From assembly GCF_000021745.1 (NCBI RefSeq), contig NC_011666.1, forward strand, positions 2,180,501 to 2,244,500: a stretch of DNA of 64,000 bases, given 5' to 3'. The position numbers and the translations under genes are program-made. Positions 8,954-17,533 of this stretch are shown here, piece by piece. Numbering within the stretch: position 1 is the first letter of the stretch; each line of letters begins with the position of its first letter. This stretch comes from Methylocella silvestris BL2. Its GTDB lineage: Bacteria; Pseudomonadota; Alphaproteobacteria; Rhizobiales; Beijerinckiaceae. A model generated the notes under the pieces. That model ran no database searches and was not told the origin of the DNA. It worked only from the letters and a program-made list of their open reading frames with translations.

Positions 8954-9244
8954 CTAACAGCTAGCAAACTGAGGTGGCGACTTACCATTGCGCAAATGGA
9001 CTGCGAGTGCGTGAAGCGCCTTCACGCTCAAGATCACGGGATCACGCTCACCGCGCTCCGCCTCATTGAAGATTGCCTGCGCGAGATAATTGCGAAAGGA
9101 CAGGATCTCGGCTGATCCGAACTCTTTTAGTTCGCCCTCCAGCATGGCCCAAGCCTGGTCAAACGCCTTCTGACGCACACTCGCACCATTATCCTCAATT
9201 CGGTTAATGGGCGCCGCTTCAACTCGCGGAAGAATGTCGGACAT
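8954..9244 (-). CDS. Hypothetical protein (96 aa)
   Basis: The ATG at 9244 has GGAG five bases upstream, supporting translation. The product is a soluble, probably all-helical protein (ASVRQKAFDQAWAMLEGELK; FRNYLAQAIFNEAERGERDP; LSVKALHALAVHLRNG) with no signal peptide or membrane segment. No domain is recognised. It lies downstream of the phytochrome response regulator in the same direction but is separated by about 240 bp, so co-transcription is uncertain. Confidence 0.6.
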   Translation of the reverse strand: MSDILPRVEAAPINRIEDNGASVRQKAFDQAWAMLEGELKEFGSAEILSFRNYLAQAIFNEAERGERDPVILSVKALHALAVHLRNGKSPPQFASC

Positions 9245-9482
9245 CAATACTCCAGTCTAATAAACAGTATTTGCGCCACATTACTTTCGCGAAAAAAGTC
9301 TTGAGACAGACGTCAAGGCGCGGGTTCTCCGGAACCGTCATTGCCCGAGAAGATCGTCCACCGGGTTAAGGGCTGAAATCACAGTAGAATTCGCTCATGG
9401 CCCGGCAAAGGAGGAAAATCCCCGCTCCGTGTCGATAAAATACCTACATGTCAGTGAAATTGCTGACAAGGCGAAGCTTCGG

Positions 9483-10154
9483 CTAAGATTCGCCGAGCCA
9501 GCCTTTGCCAGCCGCGTAGCGCACCAGCTGCACCCGGCTGTCGAAGCCAAGCTTTTCCATCGCCCGCGCCTTATACGTCTCCACCGATTTGACGCTGATG
9601 CGGAGTTCGGCGGCGACCGCTTTGTGGCTGTGTCCTCCAGCCGTCAATCGCAAAACCTCTGTTTCCCTCTCGCTGAGGTCAGCAATGGCGCTGAGCGCGA
9701 CGACGGTTGCCTTTTGTGGTATGCCGCCGAGCACTTTTCCAGCGATCGCCGGATCGAGATAGATCCCGCCCGCGGCGACGGCTCGTATCGCCCTAATGAG
9801 TTCCTCCGCGGCTGAACGCTTCAGAACATAGCCCGCAACGCCAAGTTCAAGGAGCTGGCGCAAATATCCCCGATCTTCGTGAACCGTCAGCGCGAGAATC
9901 TTGCTTTGAGGACAGGCCGCACGCAAAAGCTCGGCGACTTTCGTTCCATTCAGGCCGGGCATCGAGATGTCCAAGATTACGATATCCGGCTTAAGCTCCG
10001 TCGCCAAGCTGAGCGCGCTGCGCCCGTCGCAAGCGTCTCCGACGATGGTCATTTCTGGATCCGCGCCGATCAGCGCCTTGACGCCAGCAAGAACGACAGG
10101 GTGGTCGTCGGCGAGAAAAACGCGAAGGGAGATGGGCGCCGCCGCAAGGCTCAT
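9483..10154 (-). CDS. NarL/FixJ-type response regulator partnered with bacteriophytochrome
   Basis: This 223-residue regulator has an N-terminal receiver domain with the acidic pair in FLADDHP, the phospho-acceptor Asp62 in VILDISMPGLNG and the conserved Lys in GYVLKRSAAEEL. A LuxR-type HTH follows (LSERETEVLRLTAGGHSHKA; ISVKSVETYKARAMEKLG). Its ATG overlaps the bphP stop by one base (TAATG), so it is almost certainly the cognate output of that kinase and acts as a DNA-binding transcription factor. Targets are unknown; the nearby photosynthesis genes are one possibility. Confidence 0.92.
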   Translation of the reverse strand: MSLAAAPISLRVFLADDHPVVLAGVKALIGADPEMTIVGDACDGRSALSLATELKPDIVILDISMPGLNGTKVAELLRAACPQSKILALTVHEDRGYLRQLLELGVAGYVLKRSAAEELIRAIRAVAAGGIYLDPAIAGKVLGGIPQKATVVALSAIADLSERETEVLRLTAGGHSHKAVAAELRISVKSVETYKARAMEKLGFDSRVQLVRYAAGKGWLGES

Positions 10155-12469
10155 TAGAGCGGAACATGAATGAAGAGGGTCGCGCCATGCCCCGGGCTGG
10201 TTTCAATCTCCAGTTTGCCTCCTACAAGGGACAAGCGCTCACGCACGCCAAGAAGCCCAAGGCGGGAGGAGGGCTTTGTCGCCGAGTCGACGTCATCCCA
10301 GAGAAAGCCCCTGCCGTCGTCCTCCACAATCATGATCGCCTCGCTCGACGTCGCCTTCAGAATGACGCCCGCTTTTTTTGCCTGTGAATGCTTGACGACA
10401 TTCGTGATCGCTTCCTGAAGAATGCGATAGAGCGTCGTCTCGACAATAGGCGGTAGTCGCCGATCGCTCAAGGCGAGGTGCAAATCAAACTGCAGCCCCG
10501 ATTTCTGGCCCCATTCCTCTAAAAATTGCTGAATTGCCGTCTGAAGGCCAAGATCGTCCAGGGCCGTCGGCCGGATTTCCCAGGCGAGGCGATTGACCTC
10601 TTTGCCAAGATTCGCCGTCAGGTTCTTGAGATCCGCCACGCGTCGCTTCACTGCTGGAGATGAATCGACGTCACGGCCGATCCCGTCGAGATCGAGTTGC
10701 ATTACAGTCAGATATTGCCCGAGACTGTCGTGTAATTCGCGCGCAATCCGCTGTCGTTCCGCTTCCTGATTGATGACCGTGCTGCGCAAGACTTCGGACA
10801 GCTCGGCCTCTACAACGGCGCGGCGATCCGATTCGATCTTCAGTTGCTGCGCCGTCGTCTCCCATTGACGGATCCGATGGTCAAGCGCCACAAGCAGGGC
10901 GTCCTGACGCTGGCGCGCAGTCTCACGCTCGCGCGCAATTTGGTCGACGCGTCGCAGCACAACCTCGAGCAGCGAAACCCTGAGCGCCTGCGCGGTCTGA
11001 ATTGCGACGCTGCTCCACGGGCGCGACTGCAGTCGGACCTCCTGCTTCCACGCGGCGAAGCTCTTTCGCGGCGACAGGCGTTGCCCATCGGGCTCGGCGC
11101 TCACCGACTTATCGGGGTTGCCAGCCCAGGTCACAGTCTCGATGATTTCCGGCCGGAACCAGATGACATAATCACGCGGAGTCTTCGACACCGAAAGCGC
11201 GATGATTCCGCTAGCCACATCTGCAAAGTCGACGGCGGGCGCATAGAGCTTAGGCAGCGCCGAAGTATGGAAAACGCCGTCCTCCGCGGTCTCGTTTAGC
11301 CAGCCCACGAGCCCGGCCGCCTGATCCGCGTCCGGCGCCCGTCCGAGATGTGTATAGCGGCCCTCGATCCAGAGCCCCAGTCCATCAGCGGATATAATGT
11401 CGAGCAAGCTCGGACGCAGCTTTTCCAGAGCGTCCGCAAGTTCCCCAACCCCCGCAAGATGCGTCAAAAGTCTGTCGTGCAGGACTTTGGACCGGGATCT
11501 AAGCTCGAGCTCGGCGGCAGTGATTTTGGTCTCGAGAAGGAACGAAGCCATCTGGCTGAAAAGTTCGAGCGCGACGCGCAGGCGATGCGCGACAAAACGC
11601 GGCGTCCGTGAATGGCAGGCCACCAGGCCCCACAATTTGCCGTCGAGAATGATCGACAGCGACATGGTCGCGGCGACGCCCATATTTCCCAGATATTCAA
11701 GATGAATTGGCGAGACGCTGCGCAATGCGCTCTGGCTCAGATCGAGCGGGCGCCGTTCCTGCGCGTCGAATACCGGTTCGAGCGGGGCCGGTTCATAGCG
11801 CGCGTCGGCGATCAGCCTGATCCAGTTGCGCAGATAGAGATCGCGGGCCTGCTTTGGAATGTCGGACGCCGGGTAGTGCAATCCGAGGAAAGGCGCCAGC
11901 GCCGGGTCTTTGGCTTCCGCGTCGACCGCGCCGCTGCCGTCGGGCAGAAAGCGGTAGACCATGACGCGGTCGAAATTCGTCGCCTGACGCACGACGTCGG
12001 CGACGGATTGGCAGAAAGCCGCGACAGAATCGGCCTCCTGCACGCTGCGGATCATGGTCTGAACGAGCGCCAGCGAATCATCGACAATGTCCTCATAGAC
12101 CGGCTCGAATTCGAGAATGAGCGATCCGTCGCTGAAATGCGCGGTGACGTCGACGCCACGGTTGCCACCCACGGCGTTCATGCGGAAAGCATGCAAGGGG
12201 CGGATCATCGCCCCCTCATTATCCAACAAGTCCCGCAGCCGGCCGATCCGCCCGGCCGAGAGCCAGTCTTCGATCGGTTTGCCGATCAGATCGCGCGGCG
12301 CAAAGCCGAGGAGCTGTCTTGTATTGCCGCCTGCCTGCGCCACCGTCAGACTGTCGGCGTCGAGCGCCAGCAAGGCGCCATGGGGCTGAATCGACCCTGG
12401 AATATGGATTGGCTCGCGGTCGCAGTTTGACAGGTCTGCGGCGCCGAAAGCGGGCGTCTCGTCATCCAT
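10154..12469 (-). CDS. bphP: Bacteriophytochrome histidine kinase (PAS-GAF-PHY-HisKA_3-HATPase)
   Basis: This is a red/far-red photoreceptor kinase of 771 residues from the ATG at 12469. The biliverdin-binding Cys16 is in the N-terminal motif SNCDREPIHIPGSIQPHG; the GAF domain has the chromophore-pocket motif PASDIPKQARDLYLRNWIR; the PHY tongue has PRKSFAAWKQEV. The output module is of the NarX/DegS type, with the phospho-His in ERQRIARELHDSLGQY and an ATP-binding end with DDGRGF and GLLGVRERLSLVGGKLEI. The frame extends upstream into bphO, but the conserved start is at the ATG that overlaps the bphO stop. Coupling to heme oxygenase upstream and a LuxR regulator downstream makes a complete light-sensing unit. 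Confidence 0.95.
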   Translation of the reverse strand: MDDETPAFGAADLSNCDREPIHIPGSIQPHGALLALDADSLTVAQAGGNTRQLLGFAPRDLIGKPIEDWLSAGRIGRLRDLLDNEGAMIRPLHAFRMNAVGGNRGVDVTAHFSDGSLILEFEPVYEDIVDDSLALVQTMIRSVQEADSVAAFCQSVADVVRQATNFDRVMVYRFLPDGSGAVDAEAKDPALAPFLGLHYPASDIPKQARDLYLRNWIRLIADARYEPAPLEPVFDAQERRPLDLSQSALRSVSPIHLEYLGNMGVAATMSLSIILDGKLWGLVACHSRTPRFVAHRLRVALELFSQMASFLLETKITAAELELRSRSKVLHDRLLTHLAGVGELADALEKLRPSLLDIISADGLGLWIEGRYTHLGRAPDADQAAGLVGWLNETAEDGVFHTSALPKLYAPAVDFADVASGIIALSVSKTPRDYVIWFRPEIIETVTWAGNPDKSVSAEPDGQRLSPRKSFAAWKQEVRLQSRPWSSVAIQTAQALRVSLLEVVLRRVDQIARERETARQRQDALLVALDHRIRQWETTAQQLKIESDRRAVVEAELSEVLRSTVINQEAERQRIARELHDSLGQYLTVMQLDLDGIGRDVDSSPAVKRRVADLKNLTANLGKEVNRLAWEIRPTALDDLGLQTAIQQFLEEWGQKSGLQFDLHLALSDRRLPPIVETTLYRILQEAITNVVKHSQAKKAGVILKATSSEAIMIVEDDGRGFLWDDVDSATKPSSRLGLLGVRERLSLVGGKLEIETSPGHGATLFIHVPL

Positions 12470-13103
12470 CTGCGCCGCCCGGTGAAATCGTCGCGCCGCC
12501 GCGCTCCAGGCCGGCGAACCAGGCGCCGAACAGGTGAAACGCGTCGATCGCCGCACGTTCGATCTCGGCGACGGCGCCCTCGTCGCCGCCGAGATTTTCG
12601 ACCGCCGCGACATAAGCCCGCCACATCCGTCCGACGTCAGCTCCATAGCTGGCAAAGAAGCGTCCGCCAAAAGTCGGACTGAGCCCGAGTTTCGGGCCAA
12701 GCCGGCGCAGGATCAACTGACCGCCCAAAGTCGAGCCTTCCACGACATAAAGAACGCCAAGACCCGCGGCGATCGATCCCGGCCGGGGCAGACTTTTGCG
12801 CTGCGGCAGCGCCGCGCGTGCGCCGGCGTCGAGGCCGAAATCGGCAAGGTCGGCGGCGATCCAGGGAAGTTTGCGGCGCGCCTCGAAATCGAGGCCCGTC
12901 GGCGTCCAGTGGAGCTCCGACAATGTCTGTTCCAGCGGAGCATAGAGTCCGAAGAATCGGATCAGCAGCGCAATATAATCGTCGCGCCCCATGTCCCGAT
13001 CGAGGTCGAGGTGCTGCTCCACACGCTGGTGCAAAGCCTCAGTCGCAAGCCGCAAGCGGCCCCTCACGCCAATGCCGGAAAGCTCAGTCACCGCATCCAT
13101 CAT
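12462..13103 (-). CDS. bphO: Biliverdin-producing heme oxygenase
   Basis: The enzyme cleaves heme to biliverdin, the chromophore of the adjacent phytochrome. The proximal His lies in RLRLATEALHQRVEQHLDL and the distal helix in AAGLGVLYVVEGSTLGGQLI, both characteristic of BphO-type oxygenases. Size from the ATG at 13103 is 213 residues; ATGs at 13136 and 13100 and a TTG at 13154 are alternatives, none with a clear ribosome site. The 3' end overlaps bphP by eight bases, so synthesis of chromophore and apoprotein is coupled. Confidence 0.92.
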   Translation of the reverse strand: MMDAVTELSGIGVRGRLRLATEALHQRVEQHLDLDRDMGRDDYIALLIRFFGLYAPLEQTLSELHWTPTGLDFEARRKLPWIAADLADFGLDAGARAALPQRKSLPRPGSIAAGLGVLYVVEGSTLGGQLILRRLGPKLGLSPTFGGRFFASYGADVGRMWRAYVAAVENLGGDEGAVAEIERAAIDAFHLFGAWFAGLERGGATISPGGADG

Positions 13104-13259
13104 GTCTGGCAAATCGATTTTCAGACGCCGGAGCATATTCGCGTAACACGCCAAGCCGCTCCGCGGCCGCTCTTTGTAACACGCCGGACGCCGCGGCGCC
13201 GATTCGGAGAACCGCGCCGAGACGGCGCCGCACTGTGATGCGGGGGGTCAATTCGACCC

Positions 13260-13757
13260 CTACTCGTCCCGGGCGCCCCGGCGGGCCTTGTTTTTCGCGG
13301 CCCTGGCCGACCATTCGTTCGGAGACGCCGGAGTGTCCTTGACCGGCTCCTCCACTTCCCCATCACAGATATGGACACCCTCGGCGAAATGCTCTCGCAA
13401 AAGCTTGATCAATCGATCGACGGCGGGGTCCAGCATCCTGACCCAGATTGTCTCCTCCTCCGATCCCAGCTCCCGCATCTCGGCGATCCGGGCGAGCGAG
13501 GTCTCTCCGTCTTCCATCATCAGCGAAGCGGCAACGCGCGCCGCGCTGAGCAGGGCTGAAACGGCGGGATCGCTTTTTCCCTGGATCATCAGGCGAGGAA
13601 TGATCTGCGTTTCGATCATCCGCCTCAGTCGGGCGTTTCGATCGCCGTCTTCACCGGTCCCCGCGCCGTTCGAAGATAGGGCGTAACCGTGCGCCGCAGC
13701 CGACCGGTCGCCACGTTGCGCCGGAGCGCGAATTTTCAGGTGCGCCTCAAATTTCAT
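13260..13757 (-). CDS. Short AerR/PpaA-like protein lacking the B12-binding fold
   Basis: The 165-residue product resembles the N-terminal part of the window's own AerR protein. Residues 43-58 read RLRRMIETQIIPRLMI against RLARTIESEIIPRLMI in AerR, and residues 102-117 read ETIWVRMLDPAVDRLI against ETIYMDLLAPAARRLG in its helical cap. The sequence then ends in a charged tail, with no HxxG corrinoid motif and no Rossmann-like half. It sits 105 bp upstream of bphO in the same direction. A light-related adaptor or anti-repressor role is inference from the paralogy and location; a decaying pseudogene is possible. Start chosen at the ATG 13757. Confidence 0.65.
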   Translation of the reverse strand: MKFEAHLKIRAPAQRGDRSAAAHGYALSSNGAGTGEDGDRNARLRRMIETQIIPRLMIQGKSDPAVSALLSAARVAASLMMEDGETSLARIAEMRELGSEEETIWVRMLDPAVDRLIKLLREHFAEGVHICDGEVEEPVKDTPASPNEWSARAAKNKARRGARDE

Positions 13758-13998
13758 ATCCCGCACGCGCCGCCTCCCCGGATCGATACGATGATATTCT
13801 TCTTGTCCGGCCCCTTTTCCCGAGAACAGTCCCGCGAGCCGAAAGCCGTCGCAAACTGCCATGTTTCGCGCGCTTGGCAAACCTCGATCGCGCGAAAATT
13901 GGAATTTCCCGAAGCACAATCCGCAGCGGCGTAGCTTCTCTGTGCCGCTCCTCAAGCAGCGCGCGCCGCAAATCGCCGCTCACAAACCAGCGAAGGCT

Positions 13999-15252
13999 CT
14001 ACAATAGCCGCGATTTCGCCGGCGCGGCGACCGACCGAGAGAGCACATAAAGCCCAACATCCGTCGCGCCGCTCCGGAAGCCGCCCTCGCAATAGCCAAG
14101 ATAATATTCCCAAAGTTTCCTGAACCGGTGATCGAAGCCGAGCGTCTCGATCGTCGGCCAGTTTTTCTGAAAACGCCTCGCCCATTCGGCGAGAGTCGCC
14201 GCATAGCTCTCGCCGAACGCCCGGATCGCAACGAGATCGAGGCCGCCGTCCGCGATGTGTTTGCGAAGGAGGCCCGGCGATGGCAGCATGCCGCCCGGGA
14301 AGATATAATGCTGGATGAAATCCGAGGCGCTTTCATAGGAGCTGAAGCGCGCGTCCTCGATCGTGATGACCTGGATCGCGGCGAGCCCCTGACCGTCTAG
14401 GCGCGCGCGCACAACGTCGAAATAGGCCGGCCAGAAACGTTTCCCGACGGCCTCGAGCATCTCGATCGACACCACCCTGTCGAATGTGCCAGTCACATCG
14501 CGATAGTCCTGCAGGCGTATGTCGGCGCGGTCAGCGAGCCCCCCGCGTGAGAGACGCGCCATGGTATAATCGCGCTGCGCCGGCGAGAGGGTAAGCCCGG
14601 TGACCTCGCAGCCGCGTTCGATCAGCTTCTGCGCCAGGCTGCCCCAGCCGCAGCCGATTTCGAGCACGCGTTCGCCGCCGGAGAGAGCCAGCTGGTCGAG
14701 GATGAAATTCTGCTTCGCTTCCTGCGCCGATTCAAGCGTCAGATTCGGCTCGTGAAAAAGAGCGGACGAATAATTCATGTCCTCATCGAGCCAGAGCCCG
14801 AAAAACTCATTGCCGAGATCATAGTGATCCATGATGTTACGCCGGCTGCCGCGCCGCGTGTTGGCCCGCAGCGCGTGACGCAAACGGTTGAACACGCGGA
14901 CTGGAAAAAAACCGCTCATGGCGTTTTGCAAGCCCGAATCATTGCGCGCGGCGAGTTCGATCAGCGCCGCCAGATTCGGGGTTGTCCAATCGCCCTCAAG
15001 ATAGGCGGCGCCAAATCCGGTGTTGCCTTCGAGGATAAGGCGGCGGATCGCCCTCCAGTGGCGCACATGAATCTCCGCGCCAGGACCAGGCTGCGCGCCG
15101 CGATGTCGAATCATTTCGCCGCCTGGCGTGATGATCGTCAGGCTGCCGATCGTCATATTGCGCAAAAGCGTGTGCAATATGAGATGGCGGACGTTGGCGC
15201 GGACATCCCGCGGCGCAAGGAGGCGCTCTCCTTCGTTAATCTCATTCGTCAA
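13999..15252 (-). CDS. cfa: Cyclopropane-fatty-acyl-phospholipid synthase-family methyltransferase
   Basis: SAM-dependent enzyme acting on unsaturated phospholipid acyl chains. Of 417 residues, the N-terminal lipid-binding part leads into IMDHYDLGNEFFGLWLDEDM, the SAM motif VLEIGCGWGSLAQKL, the IEMLEAVGKRFWPAYFD block, YIFPGGMLPSP and the late YYLGYCEGGFRSG with the conserved Cys. The start is a TTG whose last bases overlap the DUF1365 stop (TTGA), preceded by GAGG. In Rhodobacter, relatives in similar gene sets methylate cis-vaccenate on the way to furan fatty acids and respond to singlet oxygen; whether this one does so is inference. Confidence 0.9.
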   Translation of the reverse strand: MTNEINEGERLLAPRDVRANVRHLILHTLLRNMTIGSLTIITPGGEMIRHRGAQPGPGAEIHVRHWRAIRRLILEGNTGFGAAYLEGDWTTPNLAALIELAARNDSGLQNAMSGFFPVRVFNRLRHALRANTRRGSRRNIMDHYDLGNEFFGLWLDEDMNYSSALFHEPNLTLESAQEAKQNFILDQLALSGGERVLEIGCGWGSLAQKLIERGCEVTGLTLSPAQRDYTMARLSRGGLADRADIRLQDYRDVTGTFDRVVSIEMLEAVGKRFWPAYFDVVRARLDGQGLAAIQVITIEDARFSSYESASDFIQHYIFPGGMLPSPGLLRKHIADGGLDLVAIRAFGESYAATLAEWARRFQKNWPTIETLGFDHRFRKLWEYYLGYCEGGFRSGATDVGLYVLSRSVAAPAKSRLL

Positions 15253-16046
15253 GGACGGACCTCATCTCTTTCGGGCAGCGGGACAACACTTGGCGATGTC
15301 TCCGGCGGACCTGGAGAAGGCCGAAGACGAATGCCTTTCAGCCACAGGCGCAGAGCCTCGAAGTGAATGCCGGCGATCACTTTCACGGTCATCAACGGAT
15401 AGGCGACGATGAGTCCAAGCAGCTTGCCGCCGGTAAATTCGACGCGCCGCCCGGAAAAGCTCGTGGCGAGCATCACGCCTTCCGAATCGACCGCGTTCAC
15501 GTTGAAGGCCATCCGGGCGCCGGGAAGCCGAATGGTGAATTTATAGGTTAGCTCCATATCCATGAAGGGAGACACATGCAGCCGCTTCGGGCAATGTTGC
15601 AAGATACGCCCCTGTTGACCGCGCGCGTCGAACAGATAGACATGTTTCTCGCCGAACGTATTGTTGACCTCATAGAGGATCGCGACCAGATCGGTGCCCG
15701 CGCCGTAGCAGAAATACACGCTTATCGGATTGAACACGTAGCCGAAAACACGCGGCATGCATAAGAGCCGTATGGAGCCGCCATCGGCTGAAAGCCCGGC
15801 GAGCCGCAACGTACCCTCGACTTTTGCGCGCAAGGATTCGGCGCCTGCCAATAAATGATCATTGTCATAGAAGCTGATCACATTGGCGCGGTTATAGCCG
15901 AACAGCCGAAGCTCATCGTCGAGGGCGGCGAGCTCGTCGATGTCGAAAAGAGCAAGAAAAATCCCGTAGCGGAACCTGTGGCGCCGCGGCCTCAGGCGCC
16001 GATGCATGACTATGCCAGGATAAAAACAGGAAGCCCGCGCCTTCAT
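15249..16046 (-). CDS. DUF1365 family protein
   Basis: The 265-residue protein has the DUF1365 signature: SCFYPGIVMHRRLRPRRHRF at the start, the CMPRVFGYVFNPISVYFCY core, YEVNNTFGEKHVYLF, and HVSPFMDMELTYKF. The family almost always sits between a flavin amine oxidase-like gene and a CFA-type methyltransferase, exactly as here, with ATGA overlaps on both sides. Its biochemical role is not established; a part in modifying fatty-acyl chains is inferred from this conserved linkage. Confidence 0.9.
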   Translation of the reverse strand: MKARASCFYPGIVMHRRLRPRRHRFRYGIFLALFDIDELAALDDELRLFGYNRANVISFYDNDHLLAGAESLRAKVEGTLRLAGLSADGGSIRLLCMPRVFGYVFNPISVYFCYGAGTDLVAILYEVNNTFGEKHVYLFDARGQQGRILQHCPKRLHVSPFMDMELTYKFTIRLPGARMAFNVNAVDSEGVMLATSFSGRRVEFTGGKLLGLIVAYPLMTVKVIAGIHFEALRLWLKGIRLRPSPGPPETSPSVVPLPERDEVRP

Positions 16047-17386
16047 TGCAGCGCCGTCTCCGCATCGTGAAGCCTGAGCGAGGGGATACGCCCGGATTCA
16101 TCCGGCACGCTCCAGGGGCGCCGGACGCCGCCAATTTGTTCGGCGACGGCCAGTCCGGCCTGCAATCCATCCTCGTGAAATCCGGCGCCGAAATAGGAGC
16201 CGCAAAACCAGATGTTGCGCTTGCCCTGCAGGCTCCAGAGCAGCCTTTGCGCGTCCAGCGCCGCGGCGTCGAAAACGGGATGATGAAAGATTTCACTGTG
16301 CAGGATGAAGTTGGGGCGCGGCGGATTCGGCGGGTTGAGCGTCACGAAAATATTCTCAAGCGGAGGCAGATCCTGCAGCCTGTTCATCCAGTAGGTGACG
16401 CAGAAGCTATCCGCACCGCCCTCGCGCTTAGTCAGATAGTTCCAGCTGGCCCAAGCCTTGCGCCGCTTCGGCATCAGCGTGTCGTCGGTATGGAGCACGG
16501 CCGCATTGGCGCTGTACCTGAACGCGCCGAGCAGCCGCCGCTCCTCGGCGCTGGGGTCCGCCAGCATTGCAAGGGCGTCGTCGGCGTGTGCGGCGATGAC
16601 GACGCGATCGAAATGCTCGACACCCCCGTCCGACGACCGGACTTCCACGCCTCCGGCCTCATGCCGGACGGTCAGCGCGGGACTTTCATATCTGACCTCG
16701 ATATCGCGTAAAATCCGTTCGACATAGGCGCGGCTGCCGCCGGCGACTGTGCGCCAGACGGGCCTTCCGATCAGCTTCAGGAGTCTGTGATTGTCGAAGA
16801 ATTTTATGAAGGCTTCCGCCGGAAAATCGAGCATGGTTTTGGCCGGAGCCGACCAGATCGCGGCGGCCATCGGCAGAATGTGATCGTCGCGGAAGGCCTC
16901 GCCAAACTTCTCCCGTGTGAGATAGGAGCCAAGACTGACGTCCTGCAACGCGCCGAGATGACTCGGGGCGTTGGCGTAGAAGCGCCGCAGATCCCGCAGC
17001 ATCGACCAGAAGCGAGGGCTCAAGATGTTGCGGGGCTGCGCGAAAAGTCCGGTGAGATTGACGCCGCCGCTATATTCGAGACGGCCGCCGTCAAGGGACG
17101 CCGCAAACGACATTTCCGACGGTTGCGTCCTTACCCCAATATGGTCAAACAGCGCCGTCAGATTGGGATAGGTCAGCGTATTGTAAACGATGAAGCCGGT
17201 GTCGACCGGCACAACGCCCGAAGCAGTTTTTACGTCTACGGTGTTGCTATGCCCGCCCGGGCGCACCGCCCGCTCGAACATCGTGACGCGATGAGCGCTG
17301 CTCAAGAGCCACGCCGCAGCCATCCCGGAAATTCCGGTCCCTATCACGGCGATATTGCAGCCGCTCTCGCGGTCCCCTTGAGTCAT
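16043..17386 (-). CDS. FAD-dependent amine oxidase/desaturase-like oxidoreductase
   Basis: This 447-residue flavoprotein has a Rossmann dinucleotide-binding N-terminus (NIAVIGTGISGMAAAWLLSS), the second FAD motif around FERAVRPGGHSNTV, and the C-terminal FAD contact in WFCGSYFGAGFHEDGLQAGL. The ATG at 17386 is fixed by GGGAGGG six bases upstream; a longer frame to 17464 was not used. It heads the oxidase-DUF1365-CFA operon. In phototrophic relatives this trio belongs to the singlet-oxygen response and to unusual fatty-acid formation, so a lipid-desaturase role is plausible but inferred. Confidence 0.88.
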   Translation of the reverse strand: MTQGDRESGCNIAVIGTGISGMAAAWLLSSAHRVTMFERAVRPGGHSNTVDVKTASGVVPVDTGFIVYNTLTYPNLTALFDHIGVRTQPSEMSFAASLDGGRLEYSGGVNLTGLFAQPRNILSPRFWSMLRDLRRFYANAPSHLGALQDVSLGSYLTREKFGEAFRDDHILPMAAAIWSAPAKTMLDFPAEAFIKFFDNHRLLKLIGRPVWRTVAGGSRAYVERILRDIEVRYESPALTVRHEAGGVEVRSSDGGVEHFDRVVIAAHADDALAMLADPSAEERRLLGAFRYSANAAVLHTDDTLMPKRRKAWASWNYLTKREGGADSFCVTYWMNRLQDLPPLENIFVTLNPPNPPRPNFILHSEIFHHPVFDAAALDAQRLLWSLQGKRNIWFCGSYFGAGFHEDGLQAGLAVAEQIGGVRRPWSVPDESGRIPSLRLHDAETALQ

Positions 17387-17468
17387 AGATTTCCCTCCCA
17401 TTTTATATACGGCCCGCGAAGGCAAAGGTTTCAAGCCCGAAAAGAAATGATTTTCAGGACGCATCGAG

Positions 17469-17494
17469 GGAACTTATCGCCCGTATCCGGCGTA
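17469..17494 (+). promoter_or_regulatory. EcfG-like promoter candidate
   Basis: GGAAC at 17469-17473, a 17-base spacer, then CGTA at 17491-17494 resembles the alphaproteobacterial general-stress consensus GGAAC-N16/17-CGTT, with one mismatch. It lies 40 bp upstream of the hydrolase ATG at 17534. This is suggestive only. Confidence 0.3.
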
Positions 17495-17533
17495 TTCCGG
17501 CGACACCGCGCGCTCTAGCGTCCGAGCTTTTGA

